From Macrosoma leucophasiata (Eukaryota; Arthropoda; Insecta; Lepidoptera; Hedylidae), in NCBI GenBank assembly GCA_036365455.1, contig JAWQUS010000004.1, positions 5,463,501 to 5,527,500 on the forward strand: 64,000 nt of DNA. The letters run 5' to 3'. Below, in pieces: positions 29,340 to 39,838 of the stretch. The notes beneath the pieces were generated by a model that worked only from the letters and a program-made list of their open reading frames with translations, searched no databases and was not told the origin of the DNA. Within the stretch, counting starts at the first letter, position 1. Each line of letters begins with the position of its first letter. The position numbers were made by a program, and so were the translations under genes.

Positions 29340-29862
29340 TTCAGCTATTGCCCGCGACCTTCACCAGCTCGTCGGTCCCCGTCGTAGGGGGCCGGGCTAA
29401 ACTTCGTCTTCCGGTACGCGGTCGCCATTCGACGTCTCGAAGCGAACCTACAAGCATAGCTCTCTTCATTGCTCTCTGCGTGACCTTGAGTAACTGTCCT
29501 GGGTTCGATTTTCGGGACGGGGATATTAGAGATAAATGGTGTAATACCCATATTTCTGGTTCTATTGGGATTTGTCCATTTTCTGGACGTTTCCCAGTAA
29601 CTATAAATTTGGTACACGTACCCGGAGATGTCAATAGGCTCGCCACCAGTGACATGAGCCAAAATTAACGACGAATCGTGGGTGTTTGCATGTCTGATTG
29701 AATGCATGCATTAACCTCTGCCTACTCCTTCGGGGATTACAGGCGTGAAGTTACGTGACCTTGAGCCTTCTTATGAGGCCCATGGTGAGCGACCACATTT
29801 CAGTTCCGTATGTCATCACTGGCAAGTACACTTTTTATGTGACTAATCATTGTGAAGGATTG
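29340..29862 (-). pseudogene. RTE-like LINE C-terminal coding region, split by SINE-B
   Basis: The two pieces (29340-29490 and 29766-29862) join into one minus-strand frame: VYLPVMTYGTEMWSLTMGL, RRLKVTQRAMKRAMLVG, then VEWRPRTGRRSLARPPT and DELVKVAGN. Compared with the family, the segment between LVGSLRD and VEWRPRTGRRS is deleted. SINE-B arrived later. The same family ends at 28190 and at 39695. Confidence 0.78.
29491..29753 (+). mobile_element. SINE-B, 5'-truncated, 12-bp target duplication
   Basis: CGTGACCTTGAG occurs at 29479-29490 and 29754-29765. The insert starts inside the tRNA head just before box B (GGGTTCGATTTTCGG) and runs to GATTACAGGCGTGAAGTTA. Box A is lost. Confidence 0.9.
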
Positions 29863-29880
29863 TTCTCATGCAGCTGTAAC

Positions 29881-30198
29881 CGTAGAGCAACACCGGAGGG
29901 GAGTAGCCATATGCAGGCTTTACCCTCTGTCAAATGACAAGCCCAAATGGGCTTATGCCTATCGCCCAGATGTTTAAATGTGTGCGTGAAATTGTTAATG
30001 TATTTTGTTAAAGTCAACGTGTGAGTTTCGTAGTAATAGACGATTTTTGTAGTGTGTGTGTGTGTGTGTGTCACACGCATTTCCCTCCGCAAAAAATGAC
30101 AGACTGTTTTACATCGGTAATAAACGCTACGGCTGGGGTGTAGCCGTAGCGTTTATTACCGCCAGTCCGCCGCGGCCGGTGGCTTGTGTTGCTCTATG
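29881..30198 (-). mobile_element. hAT-1 element with 8-bp target duplication and 20-bp hairpin
   Basis: GCTGTAAC at 29873-29880 is repeated at 30199-30206. Ends CGTAGAGCAACAC and TTGCTCTATG are inverted repeats. The interior has no transposase. Near the right end 30115-30134 and 30142-30161 form a perfect 20-bp stem (TAATAAACGCTACGGCT core, loop GGGGTGT). The second copy at 63380-63671 is in the opposite orientation and has one arm only. Confidence 0.88.
30052..30071. repeat. GT microsatellite inside hAT-1
   Basis: About ten GT units; the other hAT-1 copy has only ACACACACGCACAC here, so the tract differs between copies. Confidence 0.85.
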
Positions 30199-30206
30199 GC
30201 TGTAAC

Positions 30207-30769
30207 TAATACAGCTATCAACATACATCCGCATGGATGTATAAATAAATAATTATTTATGAAGATATTTAACATTGTATTATGTTACTAGATAAAATAA
30301 ATTGTAATTGACTTTTTATTTCATAAGATTAGTTTCATTCTCAATTAACTGGTTCACAATAGAAGGTCAAGTTGTAAAAAGAGTAAATTATAATTTTCAC
30401 ACCTGCTTGTAATAGGGAACTTAACGAGTAGACTCTATCCAATACCTATGTCTATGAAGACATAGAGATGTAGAGATAGACTGGGATCAACAAAATGGTC
30501 ATATCTAAGGTGAACACACACTTATCCGAGCCAAACAAAACGAAGTCAAGGAGACTTCGCACATTCGCACTGAAAGAACAACCGCGCCGTAAGAATCGAC
30601 AGGGCCGAAGAAAAATCATTCCCATTTCCTTAATGCCTCGTACTGTTATTACATGTGAATTGTGATAGATCTACTAATTCTAATTCAATTAAATTAGAAC
30701 CACTCATTTCTTAAAACAAGGAAGAAATAGTTCTCGCGAATTGCTGTATCGCACGCAACCGTACGTTGG
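30207..30769. other. Unassigned AT-rich DNA
   Basis: No gene or repeat recognised. Confidence 0.35.
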
Positions 30770-30935
30770 CAATATAATAACTATCACAGAGACATTAATA
30801 GCTTAGGTCTCAATTGTGACAGCACATCTACATTTTGGCCTCTGGTCCTTGTGTGGGTGTCTATAGGCTGCAGTCATCACTTAACATCACTGTGAACTGC
30901 ATGCTTGCTTGCCACCTTCATTACATTAAAAACAA
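30770..30935 (+). mobile_element. SINE-A, 3' half
   Basis: AACTATCACAGAGACATTAA, GGTCTCAATTGTGACAGC, TTTTGGCCTCTGGTCC, then AACATCACTGTGAACTGCAT and TTCATTACATTAAAAA. Old-type left part. Confidence 0.85.
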
Positions 30936-31512
30936 ATCGTTTTATTCGACTCGTTCGTTCAGTTCGGACAGATGTGCTTTCACCATCCTATTTAATAAAC
31001 GGACACTTGAAAAGAAGGACAGTACAGAATTCTTCAATAACATGTCCGACTCACACTTGAACAGTTTTGTAAAACAGCAGCAGCCTCGCACGTGTGGTCA
31101 TAACTTCACCGATTACCGAATACATAAATGTTATTAAAAGATTAAAAACATTGTTCTTTACAAAATTTTCACCAATCATAAATTCACTTGGGACTTCAAA
31201 TTAATGAAAGGAAAAGGTGTGTCGAGAAATGGTATATTATAATAAAAAAACGTAGGTATACCTGATAACCATCAGGATGGATACGTGTTACTTATAATAT
31301 GTACACATTTAACGAAGTAGGTCTAAGTGAGCCGAATAAAGGGTAAGGGTAAGAGTGCCGCGACTTTGTTCGCGTGGAACAGTGACTTTCGGTAGCATTT
31401 TTTGGATATAACTTTTAGTTAATTTTGTATCATACTGAAATACTTATGAATAGCTAAAAAATCTGGTTTACATGAATACTTCTCTGACTTCTCTGTACAC
31501 TATATTAGAATA
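30936..31512. other. Unassigned DNA
   Basis: No gene recognised; the frame starting 30835 is mostly SINE-A. GCCGCGACTTTGTTCGCGTG at about 31355 resembles a Hel end. Confidence 0.35.
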
Positions 31513-31706
31513 ACGCCACCAAAGCCACCAATGCCACCAATGCACCAACGCTACCAACTCCACCAACGTCACCAACACCAATACCATCAGCACCAACGCC
31601 AGCAACGCCATCAATGTCATCAACGGCACTAACGCCATCAATGCCATCAATGCCACCAACGCCACAACTGCCACCAACGCCACAACTGCCACCAATGCCA
31701 CTAACG
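31513..31706. repeat. Nine-base minisatellite (GCCACCAAC type)
   Basis: About 21 imperfect units of GCCACCAAC or GCCATCAAT. Frames stay open on both strands: Pro-rich MPPTPQLPPTPQ on the plus strand, Ala/Val/Leu or Gly-rich on the minus. One unit is short, shifting the phase early on. The open frames are a by-product of the period being a multiple of three. Confidence 0.92.
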
Positions 31707-31724
31707 ATTGGATTGTTTAATGTA

Positions 31725-32285
31725 CCCAAAAGTGGGAAACAAGCATGCAGCTCACAGATGTTAAATGATAACTACTGCCTAGATATCTACACAAAAACCA
31801 GAAGTCAAAATGTAGATGCGTTGCCACCCCTAAAACCTTCCGAGGTCTCTATGGCAATTATTACGGGACCATATATTACCACTTCAATCCAGGAACAAGT
31901 TAGGCACCGTAAGTGGAACTGGATTGGTTACACTCTACGAAGGCACCCTGATCACGTACTAAAACAGGCATTGGATTGGAACTTCCAGGGATAGCGAAAA
32001 CGTGGTCGTCCGAAGCAAACTTGGCGACGAACTGTTACTGACGAAGTGAAGAAGATCGGGAAGTGTTGGAGTGAAATCAAGCGCGATGCTCAAGACCGAT
32101 TGAGATGGAGAACCACTGTGGACGCCCTCTGCCCCATCTAGGGGACATAGGACCATAAGGCAAGTAAGTCATATTATCATCTAACCGGAATACGAAAGTG
32201 CACTACCATTTGGCGGCAGAGAGATCAGGAAATGCGGTGGTGCCTACGCCCTCGAGCTTTGTTCACTGAAGTAGAGAAATCGAAC
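31725..32285 (-). mobile_element. SINE-A, old, split by an RTE LINE end
   Basis: Left part 31725-31883 (GTGGGAAACAAGCATGCAG, CCAGAAGTCAAAATGTAG, TTGCCACCCCTAAAACC); right part 32172-32285 (CATCTAACCGGAATACG, TTTGGCGGCAGAGAGATC, GTGCCTACGCCCTCGAGC). Old subfamily. Confidence 0.82.
31886..32171 (+). pseudogene. RTE-type LINE 3' end
   Basis: Reads IQEQVRHRKWNWIGYTLRR, HPDHVLKQALDWNFQG, a stop, then RKRGRPKQTWRRTVTDEV and KKIGKCWSEIKRDAQDR, LRWRTTVDALCP. The order W.WIGHTLR .. ALDWNPQG.R.RGRP..TWRR .. W.E.K..AQDR.RWR is the standard C-terminus of RTE/BovB-like elements. One stop replaces the codon after NFQG. Left ATATTACCACT and right ATATTATCATCT look like a decayed target duplication in the host SINE-A. 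Confidence 0.88.
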
Positions 32286-33029
32286 TGGTACTGGATGGAA
32301 ACGAAGAAATACGAGTAAAATAGAAAATCTTTATTATAAAAAAGTTCTTTTCAGTAAGTGGATGGTCATTTTCCACACGGATCCAGCCATATCCACTCAC
32401 AATGTATTGTTACCCTAATAGGTGACGTGTAGGGTTGCCAACCCTATTGTATAATATAGTATTCCTTCTATTTTAGGTCTCTTCTTATAGTTTTAAGGGT
32501 ATATTATAATTATAGCAGGCGAAACTAATAAATTCAAATAGTAAATTCGCAAAAATCCATTTCTATTATATACCTATAACGGATTACCCCATATAAACAG
32601 AGCTAAAAGCAGAAAAAAAAGATATGTAAGAAACGATTCATACATTTGCTTAAACTATATATTTTTTAATTAATTCACTAGGTATCAAAAAAAATGTGTG
32701 TGATTTACTAAAAAAATTGGCAACCCTAGTTACGTGAGAGCGGTTGGACACCAAACTTAAACGAAATTAAATAAAATTTTGGCACAATCTCTATCTATTT
32801 ATAAGGCAGTGGCCTGTAATGGCGACTGACCGGCTAATTTCTTACTCGTACCATCTGATAACGTACATCTCGACGTAATAAGACTGCTGTAGACTTAGGA
32901 ACGTTTAGATATGAACGTTTAGAGTTTTAAAAGTAATTTTTCACGAGTATTTTCAGTCAAAGTTATTTCAGAGATATAACAAGCAGTTTATAGAATATTT
33001 AGGTACATTTCAAATCTAAACTAATATTA
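32286..33029. other. Unassigned AT-rich DNA
   Basis: No gene or repeat recognised; GGTTGCCAACCCTA at about 32433 and GGCAACCCTAG at about 32718 recur once. Confidence 0.35.
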
Positions 33030-33366
33030 GAAAGAGGTAATATTTTTTTGTTTGTTTGTTTGTTTTGAATGGGCTCAATAACTACTGGACCGATTTTAAA
33101 AATTATTTCACTATTCGAAAACTACATTATCCACGGGTAACATAAGCTATATTTTATTTTGGAAAAAATAGGGTTCCGTAAGATATTTGGGTTTTTCACA
33201 AGGTTTAAAAAATCAACCGTAAAAGTTACTTATTTTGCGTTTGCTGCCTAAACTATAAAAGATATCGAGGAAGACTTTAAGCTATATCTATGTATAATCA
33301 CCACGCTAAGACGAATAGGAGAGGGTAGGCAACATTGCACCGAGCGAAGCCGGGGCGGACTGCTAG
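33030..33366 (+). mobile_element. Helitron-like element, full
   Basis: From AATATTAGAAAGAGGTAATA, GTTTGTTTGTTTGTTTTGAA, CTACTGGACCGATTTTAAAA, to GACGAATAGGAGAGGGTAGG, GAGCGAAGCCGGGGCGG and the end CTGCTAGT. Its 3' end equals 7600-7678. Confidence 0.65.
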
Positions 33367-33767
33367 TCATTTATAAAGTTAAAATTCGTTGTTGAGAGTC
33401 GATAAATAATATTAGTTACGTAATTAATTATGATCGGAGCAGGATCAGCTACCATGATATAAATTATTTATACCAAATAATTATATTTAAAAAAACGCTT
33501 GTAATAAATACATAAAATAAAAACTTAACAGTGCCAACAATTTTGGGAGATGGACTGGATGGTTTAGATTTACAAATCAGCCCGGCGGATGGCGCTGCAG
33601 TCGGTATCTAGGTTATACCCATGTGAAGCCGGGACCGGTGTATGTATACAATGTTTTAAGTATAATACCTTCTATACGCCTCGCTCTCATGAATTAATAC
33701 CATTTTTTAATAAAACATGTCAAAATCTTACATTTTCTGAAAATAAATGCTGCTCAATCGTTACTTA
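33367..33767. other. Unassigned DNA
   Basis: No gene or repeat recognised. The frame at 33589-33837 runs into the Hel-2 element and is not a gene. Confidence 0.35.
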
Positions 33768-34058
33768 TCGTACATCTATACAAATAAATAAAATTGAAGT
33801 GTCTGTTTTTAATATTAAAATAACCGTTTTTTACTAAATGCATATACATATACCAAAACAACATTTTTTACCATTTTTGTCTGTCTGTTTGTCTCCGCTA
33901 ATGTCGGGAACAATTTTGACGGGTCTATCACTGACAGATAGCTATGTAATAAGGAGTAACTTAGCTACTTTTGTACTTGCTGCGCCCACGACTTCGTCCG
34001 GGTAGATACTGAACAATCATAAATTTTCACGCAGACGAACTCGCGGGCACAGCTAGTA
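33768..34058 (+). mobile_element. Hel-2 element
   Basis: ATACAAATAAATAAAATTGA, AGTGTCTGTTTTTAATATT, TAACCGTTTTTTACTAAATG, TTTGACGGGTCTATCACTGA, GCGCCCACGACTTCGTCCGG, then CTCGCGGGCACAGCTAGT. Sisters at 44575 and 62055. Confidence 0.72.
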
Positions 34059-34193
34059 TAACATAGGTAATGTGATCTAGCTCATATAAAATGTATTAGT
34101 ATAAAAAGGAGTTATTGTCATATTTTTGTACATGTGTACAACTAAACATACCATAAATATTGGTTATCTGTTTTGTCACACTTGTCCATCTCA

Positions 34194-34212
34194 ATAAAAA
34201 AAAAAAAAAAAA
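34194..34212. repeat. Poly(A) tract
   Basis: About 19 adenines after CATCTCAATA; possibly the tail of a lost retroposon. Confidence 0.8.
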
Positions 34213-34359
34213 CTTTATATATTATTTAGTAAAGTTTTTGCTTCATTTGCTTAATTACGCTTCCAGTTTTCTTCTTGAATGAAATCTCAAGGAAAACTCG
34301 TAGAATGTAGGTTAGGTAACTCATTGAGCAGTTCACTCCATACGTGCTCAAAATTGCCT

Positions 34360-34540
34360 AAATCATTGACCTACATCTACTAAAGTACTAAACAGGACAC
34401 TCCTCTTGATTTTCCAGTTTCCAGAAGTCAATTTACCACATTCACGTAGTAACATGGCAGATGACGTGGAAAAATCTTACAAATCAATTTAAAAACGGAA
34501 CCGGTTGTTGGTTTCCGGTGTCTTCTATGTGTGGCATATT
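34360..34540 (+). repeat. RepD copy
   Basis: TTGACCTACATCTACTAAAG, TACTAAACAGGACACTCC, AGAAGTCAATTTACCACATT, CACGTAGTAACATGGCAG, TTTAAAAACGGAACCGG. This copy is uninterrupted and joins the two halves seen around 46 kb. Confidence 0.68.
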
Positions 34541-35154
34541 TTTTTAATTGAAAACATATGTGTGGAGCAAGAAAATTATATAAAATAATTATATCGTTGT
34601 CACAGACCACTTCGTTTTTTAAAAGTCCAATACAATCTTTGACAGGACTCCGTTTTAGTATCCAACATGCAGACCCCTAAACACAAGATAAAATACAGTA
34701 ATAATATGATAACGTTATGTAACTTTTTCCAATATTACATAACATATAACCGTAGAAGTACTAGACGTACTATTGAAAGTCAATACGAGAAATAATCTAT
34801 CATATAACTCAATGACATATCGATTCTATATCACTTAGCATTATAAGAATGCATTAGATTTATTGGAATTGTATGGAACGACCGATTCCTTATTGATCGT
34901 AATCAATCCATCTTCTTGCAGATGGCTGATATTGTTGCGATAAAAATGGATAAAAAACAATTTTCGATTGCCATTTATTTTATCTACAATCTAATGCGTG
35001 TATAATATACCGCAATTATAAAATTCAATGCAACCGATTTCAAAATGTTTGACGTTTAAATTTTACACACAATGCAAAGTCCCACCTTAAATGGATCAAT
35101 ATTCATAAATTTCTTCAATAATTGGCTCCAAATTGGTGACAGACAAGACCATCT
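34541..35154. other. Unassigned AT-rich DNA
   Basis: No gene or repeat recognised. Confidence 0.35.
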
Positions 35155-35887
35155 ATCTATTATATATATATAAAAATGAATCGACAAAAAAGTATGACTT
35201 CCCATAACTTGAGAACGGCTTGACCAATTTGGCAAATTCTTTTTTTTAAATGTTCCTTGAAGTCCAACGATGGTTTTTACGGCGAGAAAAATTTAAATAA
35301 TTGCCGGAAAACCCCTGAAAAAAGCGTTTTTCTTTTTTCCATACAAATGTTTTCTAACTAAAACGTAAAGTCAACTTGAGCTTTATTGCTGTTGCATAAA
35401 GTTCATATTAAATTACAAGCACTCACGGTTGTCTAAGCAATGTAGGTGTGTTCCTAACGTCAAAAAGTAAATTTGCACTTTATTACCGCTGAACAAAGTT
35501 CATACTAAAGAAAGGTTAAGGGCTCTTAAGATTGTTCAAGCGAAGCCATAAAATAAAAAAAAAATTGTTTATATTTACGAAAAACCAATTGGGGGCGATG
35601 TTAAAATAGTATTAGAACACTTTTCAATTATTTTTAAATTTTCTGTCTGTTTGTCCCTTTGTCCAGGCTAATCTCCGAAGATACTGGACGGATTCGAATA
35701 AAACTTTTTGTGGTGTATAGATACTAAGCCTGGCCAACATTTAGGCTACTTTTTACTGCGGGAAAATCACTCATTCCCACGGGAATCTCTACATTTAATT
35801 TCATTTTCGTATACAAATAGTCCGTATCTATCAAACCTTTGACACATTATTTCATTGTGAGGCAATACGAAGTTTGCCGGGTCAGCT
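35155..35887 (+). mobile_element. Composite Helitron-like block
   Basis: Starts beside a TA run (TATATATATATAAAAATGAA), contains ACTTGAGAACGGCTTGACC, TTTCTGTCTGTTTGTCCC, ACTGGACGGATTCGAATAAA, and ends with Hel-1 sequence (CAAACCTTTGACACATTATT, GAGGCAATACGAAGTTTGCC, GGGTCAGCTA). It looks like two elements fused or an autonomous-derived longer variant. Confidence 0.5.
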
Positions 35888-36141
35888 ATATATATATAAA
35901 AATCAATTGCTGTTCGTTAGTCTCGCTAAAACTCGAGAATGGCTACACCGATTTTGCTAATTTTGATTTTGAATGATTTTCCAAAGTCAAGAGAAGGTTT
36001 AAAAGGTAAGAAAATATGAAGGAATTGAAAAATAGTAAAAACCACAATTTCATTCTCCCCTATAAATAGTCCGTATATAACAAAAACCTTTGACACATTA
36101 TTTCATTGTGAGGCAATACGAAGTTTGCCGGGTCAGCTAGT
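35888..36141 (+). mobile_element. Hel-1 element, complete
   Basis: From TATATATAAAAATCAATTGC, GTTCGTTAGTCTCGCTAAAA, GGCTACACCGATTTTGC, GTAAGAAAATATGAAGGAAT, to GTTTGCCGGGTCAGCTAGT. It starts directly at the end of the previous Hel-1 3' end, so two Hel-1 ends are head to tail. Confidence 0.75.
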
Positions 36142-36256
36142 TTTGAATAAAAGTGGTTAAATTCTGCGTCTAGTTGATGAAGTCGCCTACATTAGCAAAA
36201 AATTCAGAGTACCAATCTAAAACTGGAGGCTCAGAAACCATCATTGTTTAGTATTT

Positions 36257-36287
36257 AGTAATTCAGAATTTTTTTTTCTGAATTACT
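36257..36287. other. 12-bp perfect hairpin
   Basis: AGTAATTCAGAA at 36257-36268 pairs with 36276-36287 around seven Ts. Confidence 0.8.
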
Positions 36288-36298
36288 ATACATTGTTT

Positions 36299-36529
36299 TA
36301 TTTTTAAAGAAAAATTTGACTTCAGGCGAGACTCGAACTCGCGGCCTACTGGGAATCTAGTTCAGCCGCTCTTCCAATTGAGCTACTGAAGTCCTGCCCG
36401 ATTTGTCAAATCTTTCCTTCACATCTATTGCATTGCTTTATGGTAGCAGCATGGTTTTCTTTCCATTTTTCTTTAAAAATAAAATATATTTCACAAGCAT
36501 GTGTTAATGCGAAATAATATAAAACAAAA
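36299..36529 (-). mobile_element. SINE-C with inverted 5' segment and target duplication
   Basis: ACATTGTTT at 36290-36298 and 36530-36538 flank the unit. Left part (36299-36455) is tRNA block plus leader in reverse. Right part (36456-36525) is the tail block in the opposite direction (TTTTCTTTCCATTTTTCTTT, CAAGCATGTGTTAATGCG). So the element's 5' end carries its own tail inverted, as twin priming or template switching would give (inference). Confidence 0.85.
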
Positions 36530-36538
36530 ACATTGTTT

Positions 36539-38099
36539 CAACTTATATTGATATTACCTTTATGTATAGGTATGTTTGCAAAATAATTCCAAATCATCAC
36601 CATCTTTCCTATTTTTCAAGGCCAACGGAATGAGTATCTTCTGAGAAGTAAGTAGTTGGATGGTCATAACATATGCCTAAAAACTTATGTCATCTAGGAA
36701 TGTAGTTGCAATTATGGGAATATTTTGCAAACTAGGCATTACGCATTGTTCGTTAAAATAATATCTGCTCACAATTCTACATTGTGTATTTAATAATGGG
36801 TCGTAAGAACACGAGGCCCATACATAATGCCTTTTCACACGATATTTAATTTTGAATTATTTTAAATGTTATAAACAATATTAGATATAAAACCAGCAAG
36901 GAAATAGTCTTAATTCGTTAAGTCAATATGTTGTATGTTAGTCCTTACCTATCTCTATCTACTCAATCCACAGTTCCTCTTCTATAAAGTCTAACCCTGA
37001 GTGTTGAGGACTTATCAGTCTCGTTTCTTTTCAAATCATTGGTCCACTTTATATTATTTTTGTCATCCTCTATGTTCCAAGGATATCCGAGGACGATTTC
37101 CTTTTCTGATCACAAAAAACATCTAAACCTACTTAAACTACAGTTTTTGTCCACAATGAACTGAACGATTTGATCTACAGAGCCATCAAATAATCATGTC
37201 TTAGCTATGAGTGTGTGTGTATCACTACTATTACTGATAAAACACCTCGAACGGAATTTTGTTGCCTTCCAAAACTCATGAATTCTAGATGAGACAGTCG
37301 AGCTCGATATTTCGAATGTTTCCCAAATAGAGCCGATCCGTATCAATTATATCCTTAACTTTGCTACCAATTGTCTGCAACGGCTAATCATATTCCGTAT
37401 GAAAACCCACTAAAGGTAGGGTCACAAAGAACATGTCCAGGCGCAACACGCGACGAATGCGCGACCAATGTTTTACACGCTGCAAATGCCACAATGCATC
37501 ATAACCGTTCGCAACAGAATGCTCGCTATGATATTTCACAGCTTGCAAAAACTTGCGCTTGCGCATCCGCAGCCTGTGACGTCAGGGTATTTTCGTTTAC
37601 CATATACAAACACTGATATTAATACAATAGTATCTTAGTATATTTTGTTTTATCAATTACTTACCACTATTTTATAAGAAGTGTTTGCAATTTCAACGTC
37701 GAAATTCTTTTCTTTTTACTTGTGTTTGTGTAATTACAATCAATCCAATATTTGTATAAATATAAGCTTAAATTAAGTTATAAATATGTATAGAGCTTTC
37801 GGTACGTAGAAATAATTAATTAGTGTGCCTTTTATGTATGTGCCCCAACAGACATGACATAAATAATCCTTGGAGACCTTACTTAAATTCGAAACTCAGA
37901 ACTCAAAGCAATTAATCAAACACTAATAAAATGGCACGTCAGCACTAATAGAATATTAACACTGCACACATCGATACTGGAGTGTAATGAAAAAATAATT
38001 TAACATGATTTATAGCTTACTCAGGCCCCCGCAAATTGCTGCCAGTTTGGGAAGTTTAACTTAAGTACCGGCTGCGCGAGCGCATTTGGATGTTAATTT
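36539..38099. other. Unassigned DNA
   Basis: No gene or repeat recognised. Plus frame 37371-37616 and minus frame 37384-37566 overlap in a CpG-rich patch (37430-37590) with GGTAGGGTCACAAAGAAC at its start, possibly a DNA transposon remnant. Confidence 0.3.
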
Positions 38100-38160
38100 A
38101 AAAAAAAAACTGGCTAAGTACGAGTCGTCGTCAAAATTACGCACCGAAGGTTCCGCACAA
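38100..38160 (+). mobile_element. FR element, 5' scrap
   Basis: AACTGGCTAAGTACGAGTCG, ATTACGCACCGAAGGTTCCG, the beginning of FR. Confidence 0.5.
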
Positions 38161-38199
38161 AATTAAAGCACTGAATTGTTTCTTAGCAAAATAGGAACT

Positions 38200-38545
38200 T
38201 ATTTTAAAAAGAAACTTAACCTAAGCCAGAGAATATGTAATAACCTTAGAGCATTGGACACCGCCGAGGATAGAAGTTCAACCCACACCGTCTGGAAACG
38301 TAGCAATGCTCAACAGTGCGGTTTTCACGCTCGTTTCTACTGTGCAAATTGCGGAGCGAACTTCCGTCTGATATGTGCCCTTAGCTATACAATATGGGGT
38401 TTTTCAAAGAGTCCTTCAAGGCTGGCAGCGGGTTGGCTTCTCCGCCGCTGTTGCAAATGTTCATAAGCGGCTGTGATCACTTTCCATCAGGTGGCCCGTC
38501 TGCTTGTCTGACAAATTGGTCCTTTTGACATAAAAAAGTGATTCT
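38200..38545 (+). pseudogene. LINE 3' end (Jockey/CR1-like)
   Basis: CGTAGCAATGCTCAACAGTG and GGAGCGAACTTCCGTCTG correspond to the GSAQ..F and WNELPS codons of the 10780-11110 copy with frame breaks. Then GTCCTTCAAGGCTGGCAGCG, GTTGCAAATGTTCATAAGCG, ACTTTCCATCAGGTGGCCC, GTCTGCTTGTCTGACAA and ACATAAAAAA. Confidence 0.68.
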
Positions 38546-38964
38546 ATAAACGTTCATATAATCTTTTAAAGATCCCTGAACCCTAAAACGAAAGAGCACC
38601 TACGAAATCATTCGCGACTAACATCGCGCCAAGAATTTGGTTTGCGGGGGCCTTTTTGATCGCCATCAACCGATTTTAATAAATACAGGGTTAACAATAT
38701 GCAAATAAGTGTTGGGGGACTTTACGACGTAACATTAACTGGTATTTGATCGGTGCTCGATACATGCTATCATGGTTTCGTTGTATCATTATCTTCTTAC
38801 CTGGATAATTGAACAACATTTGTGCTGTACCACCCTAAGTGCACGATTATTCAATGGACAAGCTGTTTCTTATTTTTTTCTAAACTTGAGTTAAAACTTT
38901 TGATGGTTTAACGCCGAGTAGGTGTGGTATGAATTTTCTCGGTTGTTTTATGTCACGAAGTAAC
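38546..38964. other. Unassigned AT-rich DNA
   Basis: No gene or repeat recognised. Confidence 0.35.
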
Positions 38965-39235
38965 AAACAAGTAGAGCTCCAGTGACTGAACTCGCGGGCG
39001 TAGGCACCACCGCATTACCTAATTTACTTGCCGCTAACTATCGTGTTCCGCTCAGGTGGTAATGTACGGCCCTGTAATTGCCGGCACAGAGGCATAACAC
39101 CTTAGGCCTCAGGAGTGATAACGCATCTGCATTTTGACCTTGGTCTCCGTGTAGGTGTCTATCTGCACTACAGTCATCACTAACATCAATGTGAGCTGCA
39201 TGCTTGTTTGCCACTTCCATTACATAAAAAAAAAC
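38965..39235 (+). mobile_element. SINE-A, nearly full, young subfamily
   Basis: GTAGAGCTCCAGTGACTGAA, CTCGCGGGCGTAGGC, TTGCCGCTAACTATCG (deletion of the TGGTAGTGTTCAGC block), AGGCCTCAGGAGTGATAACG, and CATTACATAAAAAAAAACAAG. Confidence 0.92.
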
Positions 39236-39290
39236 AAGAATACAGCTCACATTCATCATCATGCATTACTTCCACTTCCATTACATAAAA
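39236..39290 (+). repeat. Duplicated SINE-A 3' tip
   Basis: CAGCTCACATTCATCATCATG then CTTCCATTACATAAAAAAAA repeats the last 20 bases of the SINE-A just upstream, as a slippage or a second truncated insertion. Confidence 0.7.
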
Positions 39291-39560
39291 AAAAATCATC
39301 ACTGCAGCCAAAAATCGTCCACTGCTAGACAAAGCCTTCCCCAAAGACGCTTACAACAGTGTTAGGCGTCATTAGAAGAGAATATGCCATAATCGCCACG
39401 CTTGGCAGGCGGATAGGCGATCGCAGTGGCGGTAGTTAATCGCGGGACGCTGCTCATCCCACGTTGTTATTTTTATTCCCGCCGTAGAGCGGGTCTTGCA
39501 ATAGAGATATCGCAATGGTTTAATCGCCATTGTCTAGCTACAATCGCATAGAGAACAATT
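39291..39560. repeat. RepZ copy
   Basis: ATCATCACTGCAGCCAAAAA, CGTCCACTGCTAGACAAAG, GAGAATATGCCATAATCGCC, GGCGATCGCAGTGGCGG, CGCGGGACGCTGCTC, ATGGTTTAATCGCCATTGTC. Confidence 0.65.
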
Positions 39561-39694
39561 CAAATGGGGAATAACTCTTAACGAGTCGTACATTATCTTT
39601 AATTCGTCTCCTATATCGTTTACAATTTCAACTAGTTAAAAAGGTAAAGGGTCTTAAGGCAATTTGGTTAGATGAAATAGTATAGCGCGCGTAG

Positions 39695-39838
39695 CAACGG
39701 TCATCATTACAGCTGAAAGCCTCCTCTATCCCCCCCTTCCTCCCCCAAAGATTACCATAACCAACGGTCCTGAACCGTCCACCCCAGCGATTGCCCGCTA
39801 CCTTCACCAGGTCGTCGGTCCACTCCGTACGTATTCTT
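39695..39838 (-). pseudogene. RTE-like LINE 3' end
   Basis: Minus strand: GTGGACCGACGACCTGGTG, AAGGTAGCGGGCAATCGC, and the GGGGGAGG..AGAGGAGGC end before GCTGTAATGATGA. The same family as 28190-28345. Confidence 0.6.

Noticed and set aside
31468..31729. Valine/alanine- and glycine-rich minus-strand proteins
   Set aside because: Produced by the nine-base minisatellite; any strand and frame stays open.
37371..37616. 81-codon plus-strand frame with overlapping minus frame
   Set aside because: No domain, no repeat support, CpG-rich patch explains the open frames.
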